This document shows, piece after piece, positions 8,131 through 15,914 of a DNA stretch of 61,042 nt (within the stretch, counting starts at the first letter, position 1; every line of letters begins with the position of its first letter). The notes beneath the pieces were generated by a model. It had not been told where the DNA came from. It worked only from the letters and a program-made list of their open reading frames with translations, and did not search any database. The DNA is from Methylacidiphilales bacterium (GTDB lineage Bacteria; Verrucomicrobiota; Verrucomicrobiia; Methylacidiphilales; UBA1321): the NCBI GenBank assembly GCA_021272165.1, contig JAJSLK010000067.1:1-61042 (forward strand), in the 5' to 3' direction. Both the position numbers and the translations under genes were made by a program.

Positions 8131-9222
8131 TTAATTGAGGAGGCGGTACCAGTTGTCGCGCTGGTGGGGTTCGTAGCCGAGCTCGGAGATGGCTTTCTGG
8201 ATTTCGCCGACGGTGAGGCGGAAGGCGGTGCCGGCGGCGGAGACGACGTTTTCCTCCATCATGACGCTGCCGTAGTCGTTGGCGCCATACTGAAGGGCGA
8301 CCTGGCCGATCTTGGGGCCCTGGGTGACCCAGGAGGACTGGACGTTGTCGAAGTTGTCGAGGAAGACGCGGCTGAGGGCCTGCATGCGGAGGTATTCGTG
8401 GGAGCCGACGGGGGGGGCCTTGAGGCGGGTGTTTTCGGGCTGGAAGGTCCAGCAGATGAAGGCGGTGAAGCCGTGGGTTTCATCCTGGACTTCGCGGAGG
8501 CGGCGGAGATGTTCGATGCGGTCGTCGATGCTTTCGACGTGGCCGAACATCATGGTGGCGGAGCTGTTGAGGCCAAGGCGGTGGGCGATGCGCATGACTT
8601 CGAGCCAGTGGTCGGAGTCGCATTTGAGGGGGGCGATGGCGTTGCGGATTTTGTCGACGAGGATTTCGCCGCCGCCGCCGGGGATGGAGCCGAGGCCGGC
8701 GTCTTTGAAGCGGCGGATGACTTCCTCGAGCGGGAGGTGGAAGACTTCGGCGAAGTGGTTGAATTCGGGCGGGGAGAATCCGTGGATGTTGATGGTGGGA
8801 TGATTCGCGCGGATGTGGGTGAGGAGTTCGAGGTAGTAGTCAATGGTGAGCTTGGGGTGGTGGCCGCCCTGGAGGAGGATCTGGGTGCCGCCGATGGCTT
8901 CGAGTTCGCGGATTTTCCGGCTGATCTGCTCGTGGTCGAGGACGTAGTGGTCGTCGTCGCGTTCGGTGCGCATGAAGGCGCAGAATTTGCAATAGACGTT
9001 GCAGACGTTGGTGTAGTTGATGTTGCGGTCGATGATGTAGGTGACGATTTCGTTGCCGTGGCCGTTGTAGTCGGAGGCCTTGCGCTGGAGGCGGCGGGCG
9101 TTGGCGAGTTCGCCGAGCTCGGTGAGGGGGGCGAAGTAGAGCTGTTTGGCTTCCTCGGGAGTGATGCGGGCGCCGTCGAGGACCTTGGCTTTGATTTCGG
9201 AGTCGATCAGGGATTGGATCAT
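8131..9222 (-). CDS. mqnC: Cyclic dehypoxanthinyl futalosine synthase (radical SAM)
   Basis: This 363-residue radical SAM enzyme cyclises dehypoxanthine futalosine in the futalosine route to menaquinone. The iron-sulfur cluster motif CNVYCKFC lies near residues 74-81, followed by the SAM-binding glycine region (GGTQILLQGGHHP) and the C-terminal segment WVTQGPKIGQVALQYGANDY typical of MqnC and MqnE. It is the last gene of the minus-strand menaquinone cluster, separated from mqnA by 174 bases that contain R4 and R1 repeats. No strong ribosome binding site is visible, and the ATG is placed just after an R4 repeat. Length and motifs fit MqnC rather than its paralog MqnE encoded upstream. Confidence 0.92.
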   Translation of the reverse strand: MIQSLIDSEIKAKVLDGARITPEEAKQLYFAPLTELGELANARRLQRKASDYNGHGNEIVTYIIDRNINYTNVCNVYCKFCAFMRTERDDDHYVLDHEQISRKIRELEAIGGTQILLQGGHHPKLTIDYYLELLTHIRANHPTINIHGFSPPEFNHFAEVFHLPLEEVIRRFKDAGLGSIPGGGGEILVDKIRNAIAPLKCDSDHWLEVMRIAHRLGLNSSATMMFGHVESIDDRIEHLRRLREVQDETHGFTAFICWTFQPENTRLKAPPVGSHEYLRMQALSRVFLDNFDNVQSSWVTQGPKIGQVALQYGANDYGSVMMEENVVSAAGTAFRLTVGEIQKAISELGYEPHQRDNWYRLLN

Positions 9223-9232
9223 GGAAGGGTTA

Positions 9233-9380
9233 CGGAATTACCAAATTTTCCAAATTTACGGAATCACTTTGCTTTTGGGAAAGGCTGTCATTTCGAACTG
9301 GTCGAGGAATTCTTGTTTTTCTGCGGTAACGACATTGAGGAGAAGAGTAGTGAGAGATCCTTCGACAGGCTCAGGATGAC
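9233..9380. repeat. R4 and R1 repeats between mqnA and mqnC
   Basis: ACGGAATTACCAAATTTTCC (R4) at 9234 is followed by an R1 inverted repeat whose arms are TGTCATTTCGAACTGGTCGA (9286) and ATCCTTCGACAGGCTCAGGA (ending near 9376). The element splits an otherwise compact operon. Confidence 0.65.
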
Positions 9381-9396
9381 TGATTTTTTTAAGGAA

Positions 9397-10200
9397 TCAA
9401 ATGTAGCTGAGTTGGGGTGGCTTGGCGAGTTGTCCGATTTCGAGGAGGTCGGTGGCGAAGGCGGCAATGGCTTTTTTCTGGGGGTCGCCGAGCTGGTAGT
9501 AGAGGTGCTCGGTGAGATAGTGGTATTCGAAGTGGTTGTGGGCGATTTCGTCACGGACGGCGAGTCCGGTTTTGGCGGCGGCGCGGAGGGTTTGGGCGAG
9601 GCCTTCGGGGTCGGGGGCGTCGCGGCGGACGGCCCAGACGGCGAAGACGGAAGGGAGCCCGGTGAAGACGTGCCAGGATTGGGCGAGGTCGAGGTAGCGT
9701 TCGTCGGGATGGGTCTGGCGGTAGGCGATGGCAGGGTCGCCGATGATGACATGGGCCTCGGCGGGTTCGTCGGGGGAGACGTAGCGGGGATTGAGGCGGT
9801 AATATTTTTGGAGGAGGACGCGGAGGAGCTGGTTGGAGCTTTTGGAGGCGGGATCGAGGGCGACGGTTTTGACTCGGATGACGGGGAGATTGTGGACGAG
9901 GACGACGCTGTAGATGCTATTGAGCGAGCCGATGGCGACGCCGCTGACGATGTGGTAGAGGTCGGAGCTTTCGAGGACTTCAGCGACGGAGACGAGGCCG
10001 GCCTGATAGCGGCCTTCGGCGAGGGCGAGGGAGAGCTGGCTCGGTTCGAGGAAGGCGACGGGTTCGCGGATGGTCCAGTGGAGGGGACGGGCGTTGAGGT
10101 AGGGGACGGAGCCGAAGCGGCAGGGGAGATGGGCGGGAGCCGGCTGTGGTTCAGCGGTGGGGGAGGATTGGGGTGGGTTGCTGCCGGGAAGGGTGTTCAT
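9397..10200 (-). CDS. mqnA: Chorismate dehydratase, menaquinone biosynthesis
   Basis: The 267-residue protein matches MqnA, which dehydrates chorismate to 3-enolpyruvylbenzoate at the start of the futalosine pathway. It has the periplasmic-binding-protein-like fold of that family, starting at FGSVPYLNARPLHW (residue about 29) with the conserved SVPYLNA motif and the later segments SNQLLRVLL and IIGDPAIAY. The first 27 residues are a Pro/Ser-rich extension without a signal character. Its neighbours mqnE and mqnC catalyse the next committed steps. It begins 28 bases after mqnE, with an R5 repeat filling the gap. Confidence 0.92.
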   Translation of the reverse strand: MNTLPGSNPPQSSPTAEPQPAPAHLPCRFGSVPYLNARPLHWTIREPVAFLEPSQLSLALAEGRYQAGLVSVAEVLESSDLYHIVSGVAIGSLNSIYSVVLVHNLPVIRVKTVALDPASKSSNQLLRVLLQKYYRLNPRYVSPDEPAEAHVIIGDPAIAYRQTHPDERYLDLAQSWHVFTGLPSVFAVWAVRRDAPDPEGLAQTLRAAAKTGLAVRDEIAHNHFEYHYLTEHLYYQLGDPQKKAIAAFATDLLEIGQLAKPPQLSYI

Positions 10201-10207
10201 TGTTTCC

Positions 10208-10232
10208 AGCGACGGTCATAGACCGCCGCTAC
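10208..10232. repeat. R5 palindrome overlapping the mqnE stop codon
   Basis: CAGCGACGGTCATAGACCGC followed by CGCTAC is an imperfect palindrome with arms GCGACGGTC and GACCGCCGC. The CTA at its end is the TAG stop of mqnE on the minus strand. The same arrangement occurs at the hemQ stop codon (27300). Confidence 0.6.
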
Positions 10233-11392
10233 ACCAGCACTCCGGTTTTGGTCATGCCGGAGGGGACGGTTTGGCCGGCGGGTTTGGGTTCGTTGAGGCG
10301 CTGATAAAAGGTGTTGCGCTGGATGGGAATGCGGCCGGCTTCGCGGATGGCGCGTTCGAGGTTGGCGACGGTTTGGCCCTGGGGGGTCTGGCTGCCGGCC
10401 ATGTGGAAGATTTTTTCCTGGTGGATGGTGCCGTGGAGGTCGTCGACGCCGTAGCTGAGGGCGACCTGGGCGAGGGGGAGGCCGAGGCTGATCCAGTAGG
10501 CGGTGATGTGGTCGAAGTTATCGAGGTAGAGGCGGGCGATGGCGAGGTTGCGGAGGTCTTCGAAGGCGGAGACGCGGCCGAGGTGGGAGAGTTTGTTGTG
10601 CTCGGGCTCGAAGGCGAAGGGGACAAGAGCGGTGAAGCCGTGGGTTTCGTCCTGGAGTTCGCGGAGGCGGCGGAGGTGGTCGACGCGGTGGGCGGTGGTT
10701 TCGACGTGGCCGTAGAGCATGGTGCAGGTGCTGCGTTCGCCCATCTGGTGCCAAGTGCGGTGGACTTCGAGCCATTCCCCGGCGCTTTCCTTGCCGCGGC
10801 AGATCTGGTCGCGGACTTCCGGGTCGAAGATTTCGGCGCCGCCGCCGGTGAGGGAGTTGAGGCCGGCTTCGCGGAGGAGTTCGAGGGTCTCGCGAATCGG
10901 CTTTTTGGCGATGCGCTCGGCGAGATGGCGGATTTCGATGGCGGTGAAGGCCTTGACCTTGAGATTGGGGCAGGTGGTCTTGAAGGATTTGATGAGGTCG
11001 GTGTAGTAGCTAAAGGGGAGCTTGGGGTGGAGGCCGCCGACCATGTGGATTTCGGTGATGCCCTGATCGTAGGCGAGCTTGGCCTGGCGGGTGAGCTCGT
11101 CGGCGTCGTAGGTGAACTGGCCCTCCTTTTCGTGAGGGCGGCGGGCGAAGGCGCAGAACTGGCAACTGAGGATGCAGACGTTGGAGTAGTTGAGGTAGAG
11201 GTTGAGGATGTAGGTGGCGATGTTGCCGTTCTTGCGCTCGCGGACGTGGTTGGCGAGGTAGCCAAGGACGTTGAGGTCCTTGACATCGTAAAGGCGGAGG
11301 GCTTCGGCGTCGGTCAGGCGCTGGGCGCCGAAGACTTTATCGGCGATGTCGGTCAGGCCGTGGCGGGCGAGAATGGAATCCATGAAGCTCAT
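10229..11392 (-). CDS. mqnE: Aminofutalosine synthase (radical SAM)
   Basis: This radical SAM enzyme of 387 residues joins the product of MqnA with SAM to give aminofutalosine. The cluster motif CILSCQFC lies near residue 75, followed by EIHMVGGLHPKLPF and a C-terminal region (WISLGLPLAQVALSYGVDDL) shared with MqnC. The start at 11392 is supported by an ATGA overlap with the stop codon of the upstream prenyltransferase gene, indicating translational coupling. The much longer upstream open frame is a shadow of that gene. The stop codon lies inside an R5 repeat, so the last few residues (GVLV) are repeat-derived. Confidence 0.92.
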   Translation of the reverse strand: MSFMDSILARHGLTDIADKVFGAQRLTDAEALRLYDVKDLNVLGYLANHVRERKNGNIATYILNLYLNYSNVCILSCQFCAFARRPHEKEGQFTYDADELTRQAKLAYDQGITEIHMVGGLHPKLPFSYYTDLIKSFKTTCPNLKVKAFTAIEIRHLAERIAKKPIRETLELLREAGLNSLTGGGAEIFDPEVRDQICRGKESAGEWLEVHRTWHQMGERSTCTMLYGHVETTAHRVDHLRRLRELQDETHGFTALVPFAFEPEHNKLSHLGRVSAFEDLRNLAIARLYLDNFDHITAYWISLGLPLAQVALSYGVDDLHGTIHQEKIFHMAGSQTPQGQTVANLERAIREAGRIPIQRNTFYQRLNEPKPAGQTVPSGMTKTGVLV

Positions 11393-12327
11393 CCGTGAAC
11401 AATCCTCCAGAAGTAGTGGTCCGTTATTTTTCCGAAATAGATGCCAGCGCCGACGCCGATGACGAGGAAGAGACCGACGAGGGCGTTCATGTTGAAGAAG
11501 GCGATATTGATGCGGGCGAGGTCGGTTGACCGGCAGAGGATGTGCTCGACGATCAGCGCGATGAAAATGAGTCCCATGGCGATCCAATATGGCAGGGAAA
11601 GTTGGGCAAGCCAACCGAAAGCCAGCAGGATGAGCCAGGTAAAGGCGTGGAGGAGGCGGGCGAGGCGGAGGGCTGATTTGACGCCGTGGCGGGCGGGGTA
11701 GGAATGGAGGCGGGCCTGCCGGTCGAACTCGACGTCCTGGGCGGCATAGATGAGGTCGAAGCCGAAGACCCAGTACCAGACGGCGCCGGCGAGGAGCCAG
11801 GGAAGGGGCGAGTGAAGATTTCCCGTGGTGGCGGCCCAGGCGCCCATGGGAGCGGCGGCGAGGGCGAGGCCGAGAAAGGCGTGGCTGTAGGCGGTGAAGC
11901 GCTTGGTGAGGGAGTAGCCGAGGATGATGACGCAGGCGACAGGGCAGAGGGCGAGGCAGAGCAAATTGAGCTGGGAACAACCGAAGGCGAAGGCGAGGAG
12001 AGCCACGACGCAGAGGACGAGGGTGCCGGTTTTCGTGCCGAGCTGGGAGCGGCGCTTGGTGCGGGGATTGAACATGTCGTAGTCCCAGTCGGCCCAGCGG
12101 TTAAAGGCCATGGCGGCGGTGCGGGCCCAGACGAGGCACCAGATGATCCAGAGGAGGGTCCAGAGATCGGGGACGCCGCGGGCCGCGACGAGCATGGAGG
12201 AGAGGGCAAAGGGGAGGGCGAAGACCGAGTGGGAGAACTTGATCAGCTCGAACGTGCCGATGACCTGCCGGAAAAGGCCCTGGCGGGGCCGGCCGGGCGG
12301 CGAGGTCATGACGACAGAGGAGGGCAT
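11389..12327 (-). CDS. mqnP: UbiA-type prenyltransferase of the futalosine menaquinone pathway
   Basis: The 312-residue integral membrane protein has about eight to nine hydrophobic helices and both aspartate-rich motifs of the UbiA superfamily: NRWADWDYD near residue 75 and DVEFD in the second half. These bind the polyprenyl diphosphate through magnesium. In this gene cluster it most likely attaches the prenyl tail to the dihydroxynaphthoate precursor (MqnP). It overlaps mqnE by four bases (ATGA). The upstream neighbour on the same strand is a PIN-domain toxin, with the UbiX-like gene beyond it, so the toxin interrupts the cluster. Confidence 0.9.
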   Translation of the reverse strand: MPSSVVMTSPPGRPRQGLFRQVIGTFELIKFSHSVFALPFALSSMLVAARGVPDLWTLLWIIWCLVWARTAAMAFNRWADWDYDMFNPRTKRRSQLGTKTGTLVLCVVALLAFAFGCSQLNLLCLALCPVACVIILGYSLTKRFTAYSHAFLGLALAAAPMGAWAATTGNLHSPLPWLLAGAVWYWVFGFDLIYAAQDVEFDRQARLHSYPARHGVKSALRLARLLHAFTWLILLAFGWLAQLSLPYWIAMGLIFIALIVEHILCRSTDLARINIAFFNMNALVGLFLVIGVGAGIYFGKITDHYFWRIVHG

Positions 12328-12374
12328 GGGAAGGCCAATCCTAGCTTAAAATAGTCAGAGAATCATCCTGTATC

Positions 12375-12770
12375 TCAGGCCGGAATGAGGAAAGCGCCGG
12401 GAATGTGAGCATCCAGAGTGGCGAGTGCGGCTCCATGGGCCTTGGCAAGAGCGATAAGGTGACCGTTGGTCGTTTGGCCGGGCTTTTTTACCCAACGCGG
12501 TAATTGATCGACGCCAAGATGATCGCTGAGGAAAATCAATTTGTCGCCCATGGCTGATTTTAGCAGTCCGAGCCGTTCCCGGGCCAAATCAACCGTCATG
12601 TCATAGTCGGAGTGCTGGGCCAGAATGCGGATGAATCCCAATTCCGTGATTGAACAGGTAGCCATGGTCGATCCCCGGATGGACTGAATCCATTTCTCAA
12701 GACGCGAATGAAAGGTATGCTCTCTGAATCCAAAACCGATCAGGGCATTGACATCCAAGAGGTAGGTCAC
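12375..12770 (-). CDS. PIN-domain toxin, VapC family
   Basis: The 131-residue protein has the PIN nuclease layout: YLLDVNALIGF at the start supplies the first acidic residue, SITELGF a conserved acidic helix, and ALAKAHGAALATLDAHIPG the C-terminal acidic positions. VapC proteins cut RNA and are neutralised by a cognate antitoxin. The GTG start at 12770 is chosen because it overlaps the stop of the upstream antitoxin-like frame (GTGA), which is typical of coupled pairs. An ATG 30 bases further upstream would read through the antitoxin end. The pair sits inside the menaquinone cluster, which suggests insertion. Confidence 0.78.
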   Translation of the reverse strand: MTYLLDVNALIGFGFREHTFHSRLEKWIQSIRGSTMATCSITELGFIRILAQHSDYDMTVDLARERLGLLKSAMGDKLIFLSDHLGVDQLPRWVKKPGQTTNGHLIALAKAHGAALATLDAHIPGAFLIPA

Positions 12771-12877
12771 GGAAAGTCTTCCATCATCTTCGCCACCCAT
12801 TCACTGGTGATCTTGGGGGCTCCAGGTTCGCTGACAATCACTGGCAGGCCGGGCGATTTGTTTAATCGGGATAGGTC
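12767..12877 (-). pseudogene. Antitoxin C-terminal remnant, N-terminus replaced by an R1 repeat
   Basis: Upstream of VapC and overlapping its start, a frame reads DLSRLNKSPGLPVIVSEPGA and ends SEWVAKMMEDFP at a TGA. This looks like the toxin-binding tail of a VapB-type antitoxin. Going upstream, the frame runs directly into a copy of the R1 repeat and reaches a TGA at 12935-12937. There is no ATG; the only plausible start is an internal GTG that would give 24 residues. The DNA-binding N-terminal half is therefore missing. Whether the tail is still made is unknown. Confidence 0.45.
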
Positions 12878-13040
12878 CTTCGACTTCGGCTCGGGTGAGC
12901 ACAGGGATAAGAGAAGCGTCTGGCTCGCCTTCGCTCAGGATGACGGCTTTTAAAGATATTTTCCGCCGATGAGGACATCGGCGGCTACCCCTGAGGCGAT
13001 GAGCGGGGGGCCGTCGCCCGGCGGTGATGGCTGCCGCTCG
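12875..13040. repeat. R1, R2 and R7 repeats
   Basis: A variant R1 copy (12875-12950, containing CTTCGACTTCGGCTCGGGTG and TTCGCTCAGGATGACGG) is followed by R2 (TCCGCCGATGAGGACATCGG at 12962) and R7 (GCCGTCGCCCGGCGGTGATG at 13010). The block separates the toxin remnant from the UbiX-like gene. Confidence 0.6.
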
Positions 13041-13041
13041 A

Positions 13042-13605
13042 TTAATCTTTGGACGGCTCAGGCTGCATCCAGCGCTTGGTGAGGGCATGGCTGACGCTGA
13101 GGTGGTCGAGGACGCGGGCGACGACGGTATCGACGAGATCGAGGACGGTTTCGGGACGGTGATAAAAGGAGGGGATGGCGGGCAGGATATCGGCACCGGC
13201 TTCCATGACGGTGACGACGTTGCGGGCCTGGATGAGGTTCCAGGGGGTTTCGCGGGGGACGAGAATGAGCTTTCGCTTTTCCTTCAGAAAGACGTCGGCG
13301 GCGCGGATGATGGCGCTGTCGGAATAGCCGTGGGCGATCCGGCCGATGGTGCCCATGGAACAGGGGATGATGACCATGGCGTCGAACCGGGCGGAGCCGC
13401 TGACGAAGGGGACCTGCATGGATTGGTCGCTGTGGACCTGAAATCCATCCGGAAGGGCGAGTTTGCCGGTTTCGGCGGCCGCGACTTCGCGGGCGTGGGA
13501 GCTGAGGACTACCTGAACGTCGTGGGCGCCTTCGGCCATGATTTGGAGCAGGCGTTGCGCATAGATCGAGCCGCTAGCCCCGGTGATGGCGACGACAAAC
13601 TTCAT
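13042..13605 (-). CDS. UbiX-family flavin prenyltransferase
   Basis: The 187-residue protein starts MKFVVAITGASGSIYAQRLL, the flavin-binding opening of the UbiX/Pad1 family, and carries the conserved IIPCSMGTIGRIAHGYSDS and LVPRETPWNLIQARN motifs. UbiX makes prenylated FMN, the cofactor of UbiD-type decarboxylases. In the futalosine pathway a UbiX/UbiD pair removes a carboxyl group late in menaquinone synthesis, which fits its place at the head of this cluster. No UbiD partner is in the window. The start at 13605 is preferred over one 15 bases upstream because it aligns with the family start. Confidence 0.9.
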   Translation of the reverse strand: MKFVVAITGASGSIYAQRLLQIMAEGAHDVQVVLSSHAREVAAAETGKLALPDGFQVHSDQSMQVPFVSGSARFDAMVIIPCSMGTIGRIAHGYSDSAIIRAADVFLKEKRKLILVPRETPWNLIQARNVVTVMEAGADILPAIPSFYHRPETVLDLVDTVVARVLDHLSVSHALTKRWMQPEPSKD

Positions 13606-13715
13606 TTCTGAAGAATACACGCAAAAGATTCAGGTACAAGGAACTACAATTTGAGTAATTTTCTTTTCGGTGCTACCTAGATCCGAAGTATTTCGCGCTA
13701 TTAATATTCTATCCG

Positions 13716-13743
13716 TTGACCTTTGTGCGGCGCCATCTATAGT
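13716..13743 (+). promoter_or_regulatory. Probable sigma-70-type promoter for the STAS gene
   Basis: TTGACC (13716) and TATAGT (13738) are separated by 16 bases and each matches the consensus at five of six positions. Transcription would start near 13750, only about seven bases before the ATG at 13757. Confidence 0.6.
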
Positions 13744-13756
13744 CAGGGATGTGGAG

Positions 13757-14341
13757 ATGTCCAAAATTTTGGTCGCGCGTAGTGCCGACCTCGGGTTCAT
13801 CAAGGTTGTAGGACGGGGTTCTTTCCAGAATTCCGGGTGTTTGAAGGCCTTCTACCAGCAGCTTTTGAAGGACGGAGTTCACCGTTTTGTCGTTGATTTG
13901 GAGGCCTGTACTTATCTCGATAGCACGTTTTTGGGCATCATGCTGGGTTTAGGTCTTAAGCTTAAGGAGGCGGGTAATGGCCTGCTGCATATCCTTAATG
14001 CGAGTCCCCGGAATGTTGAACTATTAAAGAATCTTGGACTAGACCGGCTGATCAAGATCGAGGGGGGCGGGCCAGCCTTGGGGGCAGGATCCGCTGCGGG
14101 AAGCGCCACCGGACCGACCATTAATGGAGGCGGCCTGTCGTCCGCCCGGACCGAAGCCAAGAAGGTGGAGAAGGACCTGGAGGAGATTACATGTCCGGTT
14201 CCGACCCGGGAAGAAGCGGCGCCGACGATTTTGGAAGCCCACGTGAACTTGATGGAGTTTGATCCGCGGAATGTGCCGAAGTTCAAGGATGTGGTGGAAT
14301 TTTTGCGGGAAGACCTGGGCCAGCCGGCCCATAATAATTAA
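13757..14341 (+). CDS. STAS-domain protein (anti-sigma factor antagonist-like)
   Basis: The protein has 194 residues. The first 105 form a STAS domain: a beta strand near residue 15-20, then FVVDLEACTYLDSTFLGIML near residue 55, which includes the Asp-Ser loop where antagonists such as SpoIIAA/RsbV are phosphorylated. The remaining 80 residues are a Gly/Ala/Ser linker and an acidic C-terminal helix region not found in short antagonists. It is followed by an RsbU-type phosphatase gene, a natural partner that would remove the phosphate. No RsbW-type kinase is nearby. The start at 13757 has GGAG just upstream, and a promoter lies at 13716-13743. Confidence 0.8.
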   Translation: MSKILVARSADLGFIKVVGRGSFQNSGCLKAFYQQLLKDGVHRFVVDLEACTYLDSTFLGIMLGLGLKLKEAGNGLLHILNASPRNVELLKNLGLDRLIKIEGGGPALGAGSAAGSATGPTINGGGLSSARTEAKKVEKDLEEITCPVPTREEAAPTILEAHVNLMEFDPRNVPKFKDVVEFLREDLGQPAHNN

Positions 14342-14376
14342 CCTTTCAGGGGTGAATTGTCCTGTGGCCCACAGTT

Positions 14377-14402
14377 CCGCCGATGGGAATATTGGCGGCT
14401 AC
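14377..14402. repeat. R2 palindrome variant
   Basis: CCGCCGATGGGAATATTGGC followed by GGCTACC is a slightly altered R2 unit (compare 7771 and 12962) in the gap between the STAS and phosphatase genes. Confidence 0.5.
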
Positions 14403-14452
14403 CTTTCGCGGGTTTCATTTCGCGGTTGGGCAATCTTGGGTAAGTTGGAAGC

Positions 14453-15910
14453 ATGATGAGCGGAATGATCTGGGCCATCATCATTGGCTTCATTGTTTTG
14501 ATGCTGCTCGTGCTTTTTCTGCGGCACCGGCTGCGGACGAGCCGTGCCATCCAGGTGCGGCTGCAAAAGGAGACGGCGGCGCTGCGGCAGGAGAAGAAGA
14601 TTATCTACGATTTCCTGCACGACCTGGGCGCGGCGTTGACGGAGGAGATCGACCGGGACCATTTGCTGCGGATCATTGTGACGTGCGCCCGGCGGGTGAC
14701 GGGGGCGAAGGGCGGGGCGATTTATCTTTGGGACGCGGACCGGGAGAAATTGCAGGCAGTGATGATCGGTGGGATTTTTCCGCCGCCGATCAAGGTGGAC
14801 AATGTGGTGGCGGATCAACTGGCGCAGAAGCAGGAGAACCTGGAGGCTTTTTTACGGCTGGAGTCGATTCCGGCCCATTCGGGAGCGGTGGTGGCGCGGG
14901 TGGCATCGACGGGCGAGGGGGTTTATGTCGAGCGGGCGGAGCTGGATGAGCGGTTCCCTTGGTTCCGGCAAAAGAGCCTGCAGACGGAGACTTACCTGGC
15001 GCTGCCGTTGCATTACCGGCAGGAGCAGTTGGGGGTGCTGGCGCTGGCGAATCGCGAAGGGGGCGACGCTTTCAGCAAGGAGGATTTTGAACTGGTGAAA
15101 TCGGTGGCGGACCAAGCGGCCTATTCCTTGCAGCACGCGCAGATTTACAGCCAACTGGCGGAGAAAAAGAGGCTGGATCACGAGCTGGAGATGGCGCGGG
15201 AGATCCAGCGGATTCTGTTGCCGGGAATGGCGCCGCAGATGGAGGGGTTTCATTGTGCGGCGCTGAATATTCCGGCGCAGCAGGTGAGCGGGGATTATTT
15301 TGATTTTATCCAGGTGGAGGCCGGCCGTTGGGGGGTGGCGGTGGCGGATGTGAGCGGGAAGGGGGTGCCGGCGTCGTTGATCATGGCGATGTGCCGGAGC
15401 GTGCTGCGGAGCAAGGCGCCGGGAAATTTGTCGCCGGCGCAGGTTTTGCGGGAGGTGAACCGGCAACTTTATCCCGATATTCGGGAAGATATGTTCATCA
15501 CGATGATTTACCTGATCCTCGACAGCTCGGGGCAGATCACGCTGGCGCGGGCGGGGCACGAGGCGCCGATGCTGTGCCGGGAGCATTTCCGGCAGATCGA
15601 ACCGCTGGAGGCGCCGGGGATGGCGCTGGGCATTGACCCGGGCGATGTCTTTGACGAAGCGATTAAGGATGTTACAGTGCAACTCTCGCCGCTGGATACA
15701 GTGGTAATTTACACCGATGGAATCAATGAAGCGCTCGATGACGAAGGCAACGAATTTGGTCAGGAACAATTGAAGGCGGTGCTGCGCACGGCGGGCCCGC
15801 AGAGCGTCGATTTCCTGGTGAAAGCGATTGTCGAGCGGGTACAGAATTTCAGCCGCGGCCACGCTCAGAACGACGACATCACGCTGGCGGCGGTGCAACG
15901 GTCAGAATGA
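14453..15910 (+). CDS. Membrane-anchored GAF plus PP2C (RsbU/SpoIIE-type) serine phosphatase
   Basis: The 485-residue protein has one N-terminal membrane helix (residues about 5-23), a short coiled coil, a GAF sensor domain (about 55-215) and a C-terminal PP2C phosphatase domain (about 245-480). Phosphatase metal-binding motifs are visible: SGDYFDF, VADVSGKGVPASLIMA, YTDGINEA and NDDITLAAV. Such enzymes dephosphorylate STAS antagonists in partner-switching control of sigma factors or other targets, and the STAS gene directly upstream is the likely substrate. It is followed four bases later by grpE, linking this signalling module to chaperone genes in one transcription unit. Confidence 0.88.
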   Translation: MMSGMIWAIIIGFIVLMLLVLFLRHRLRTSRAIQVRLQKETAALRQEKKIIYDFLHDLGAALTEEIDRDHLLRIIVTCARRVTGAKGGAIYLWDADREKLQAVMIGGIFPPPIKVDNVVADQLAQKQENLEAFLRLESIPAHSGAVVARVASTGEGVYVERAELDERFPWFRQKSLQTETYLALPLHYRQEQLGVLALANREGGDAFSKEDFELVKSVADQAAYSLQHAQIYSQLAEKKRLDHELEMAREIQRILLPGMAPQMEGFHCAALNIPAQQVSGDYFDFIQVEAGRWGVAVADVSGKGVPASLIMAMCRSVLRSKAPGNLSPAQVLREVNRQLYPDIREDMFITMIYLILDSSGQITLARAGHEAPMLCREHFRQIEPLEAPGMALGIDPGDVFDEAIKDVTVQLSPLDTVVIYTDGINEALDDEGNEFGQEQLKAVLRTAGPQSVDFLVKAIVERVQNFSRGHAQNDDITLAAVQRSE

Positions 15911-15914
15911 AAAT

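Noticed and set aside
8092..10221. A 709-residue plus-strand open frame over mqnC and mqnA
   Set aside because: It is antisense to two well-supported menaquinone genes. Its composition (long runs of Asp, Glu, Gly, Val, Ala) is the mirror of G-rich codons, and it shows no family motif.
10157..11398. A 413-residue plus-strand open frame over mqnE
   Set aside because: It is an antisense shadow with the same low-complexity acidic composition. mqnE has a clear radical SAM motif and an ATGA-coupled start.
13024..13611. A plus-strand frame of 195 residues over the UbiX-like gene
   Set aside because: It is antisense to a clear UbiX homolog and has the acidic low-complexity pattern of shadows in this G-rich strand.
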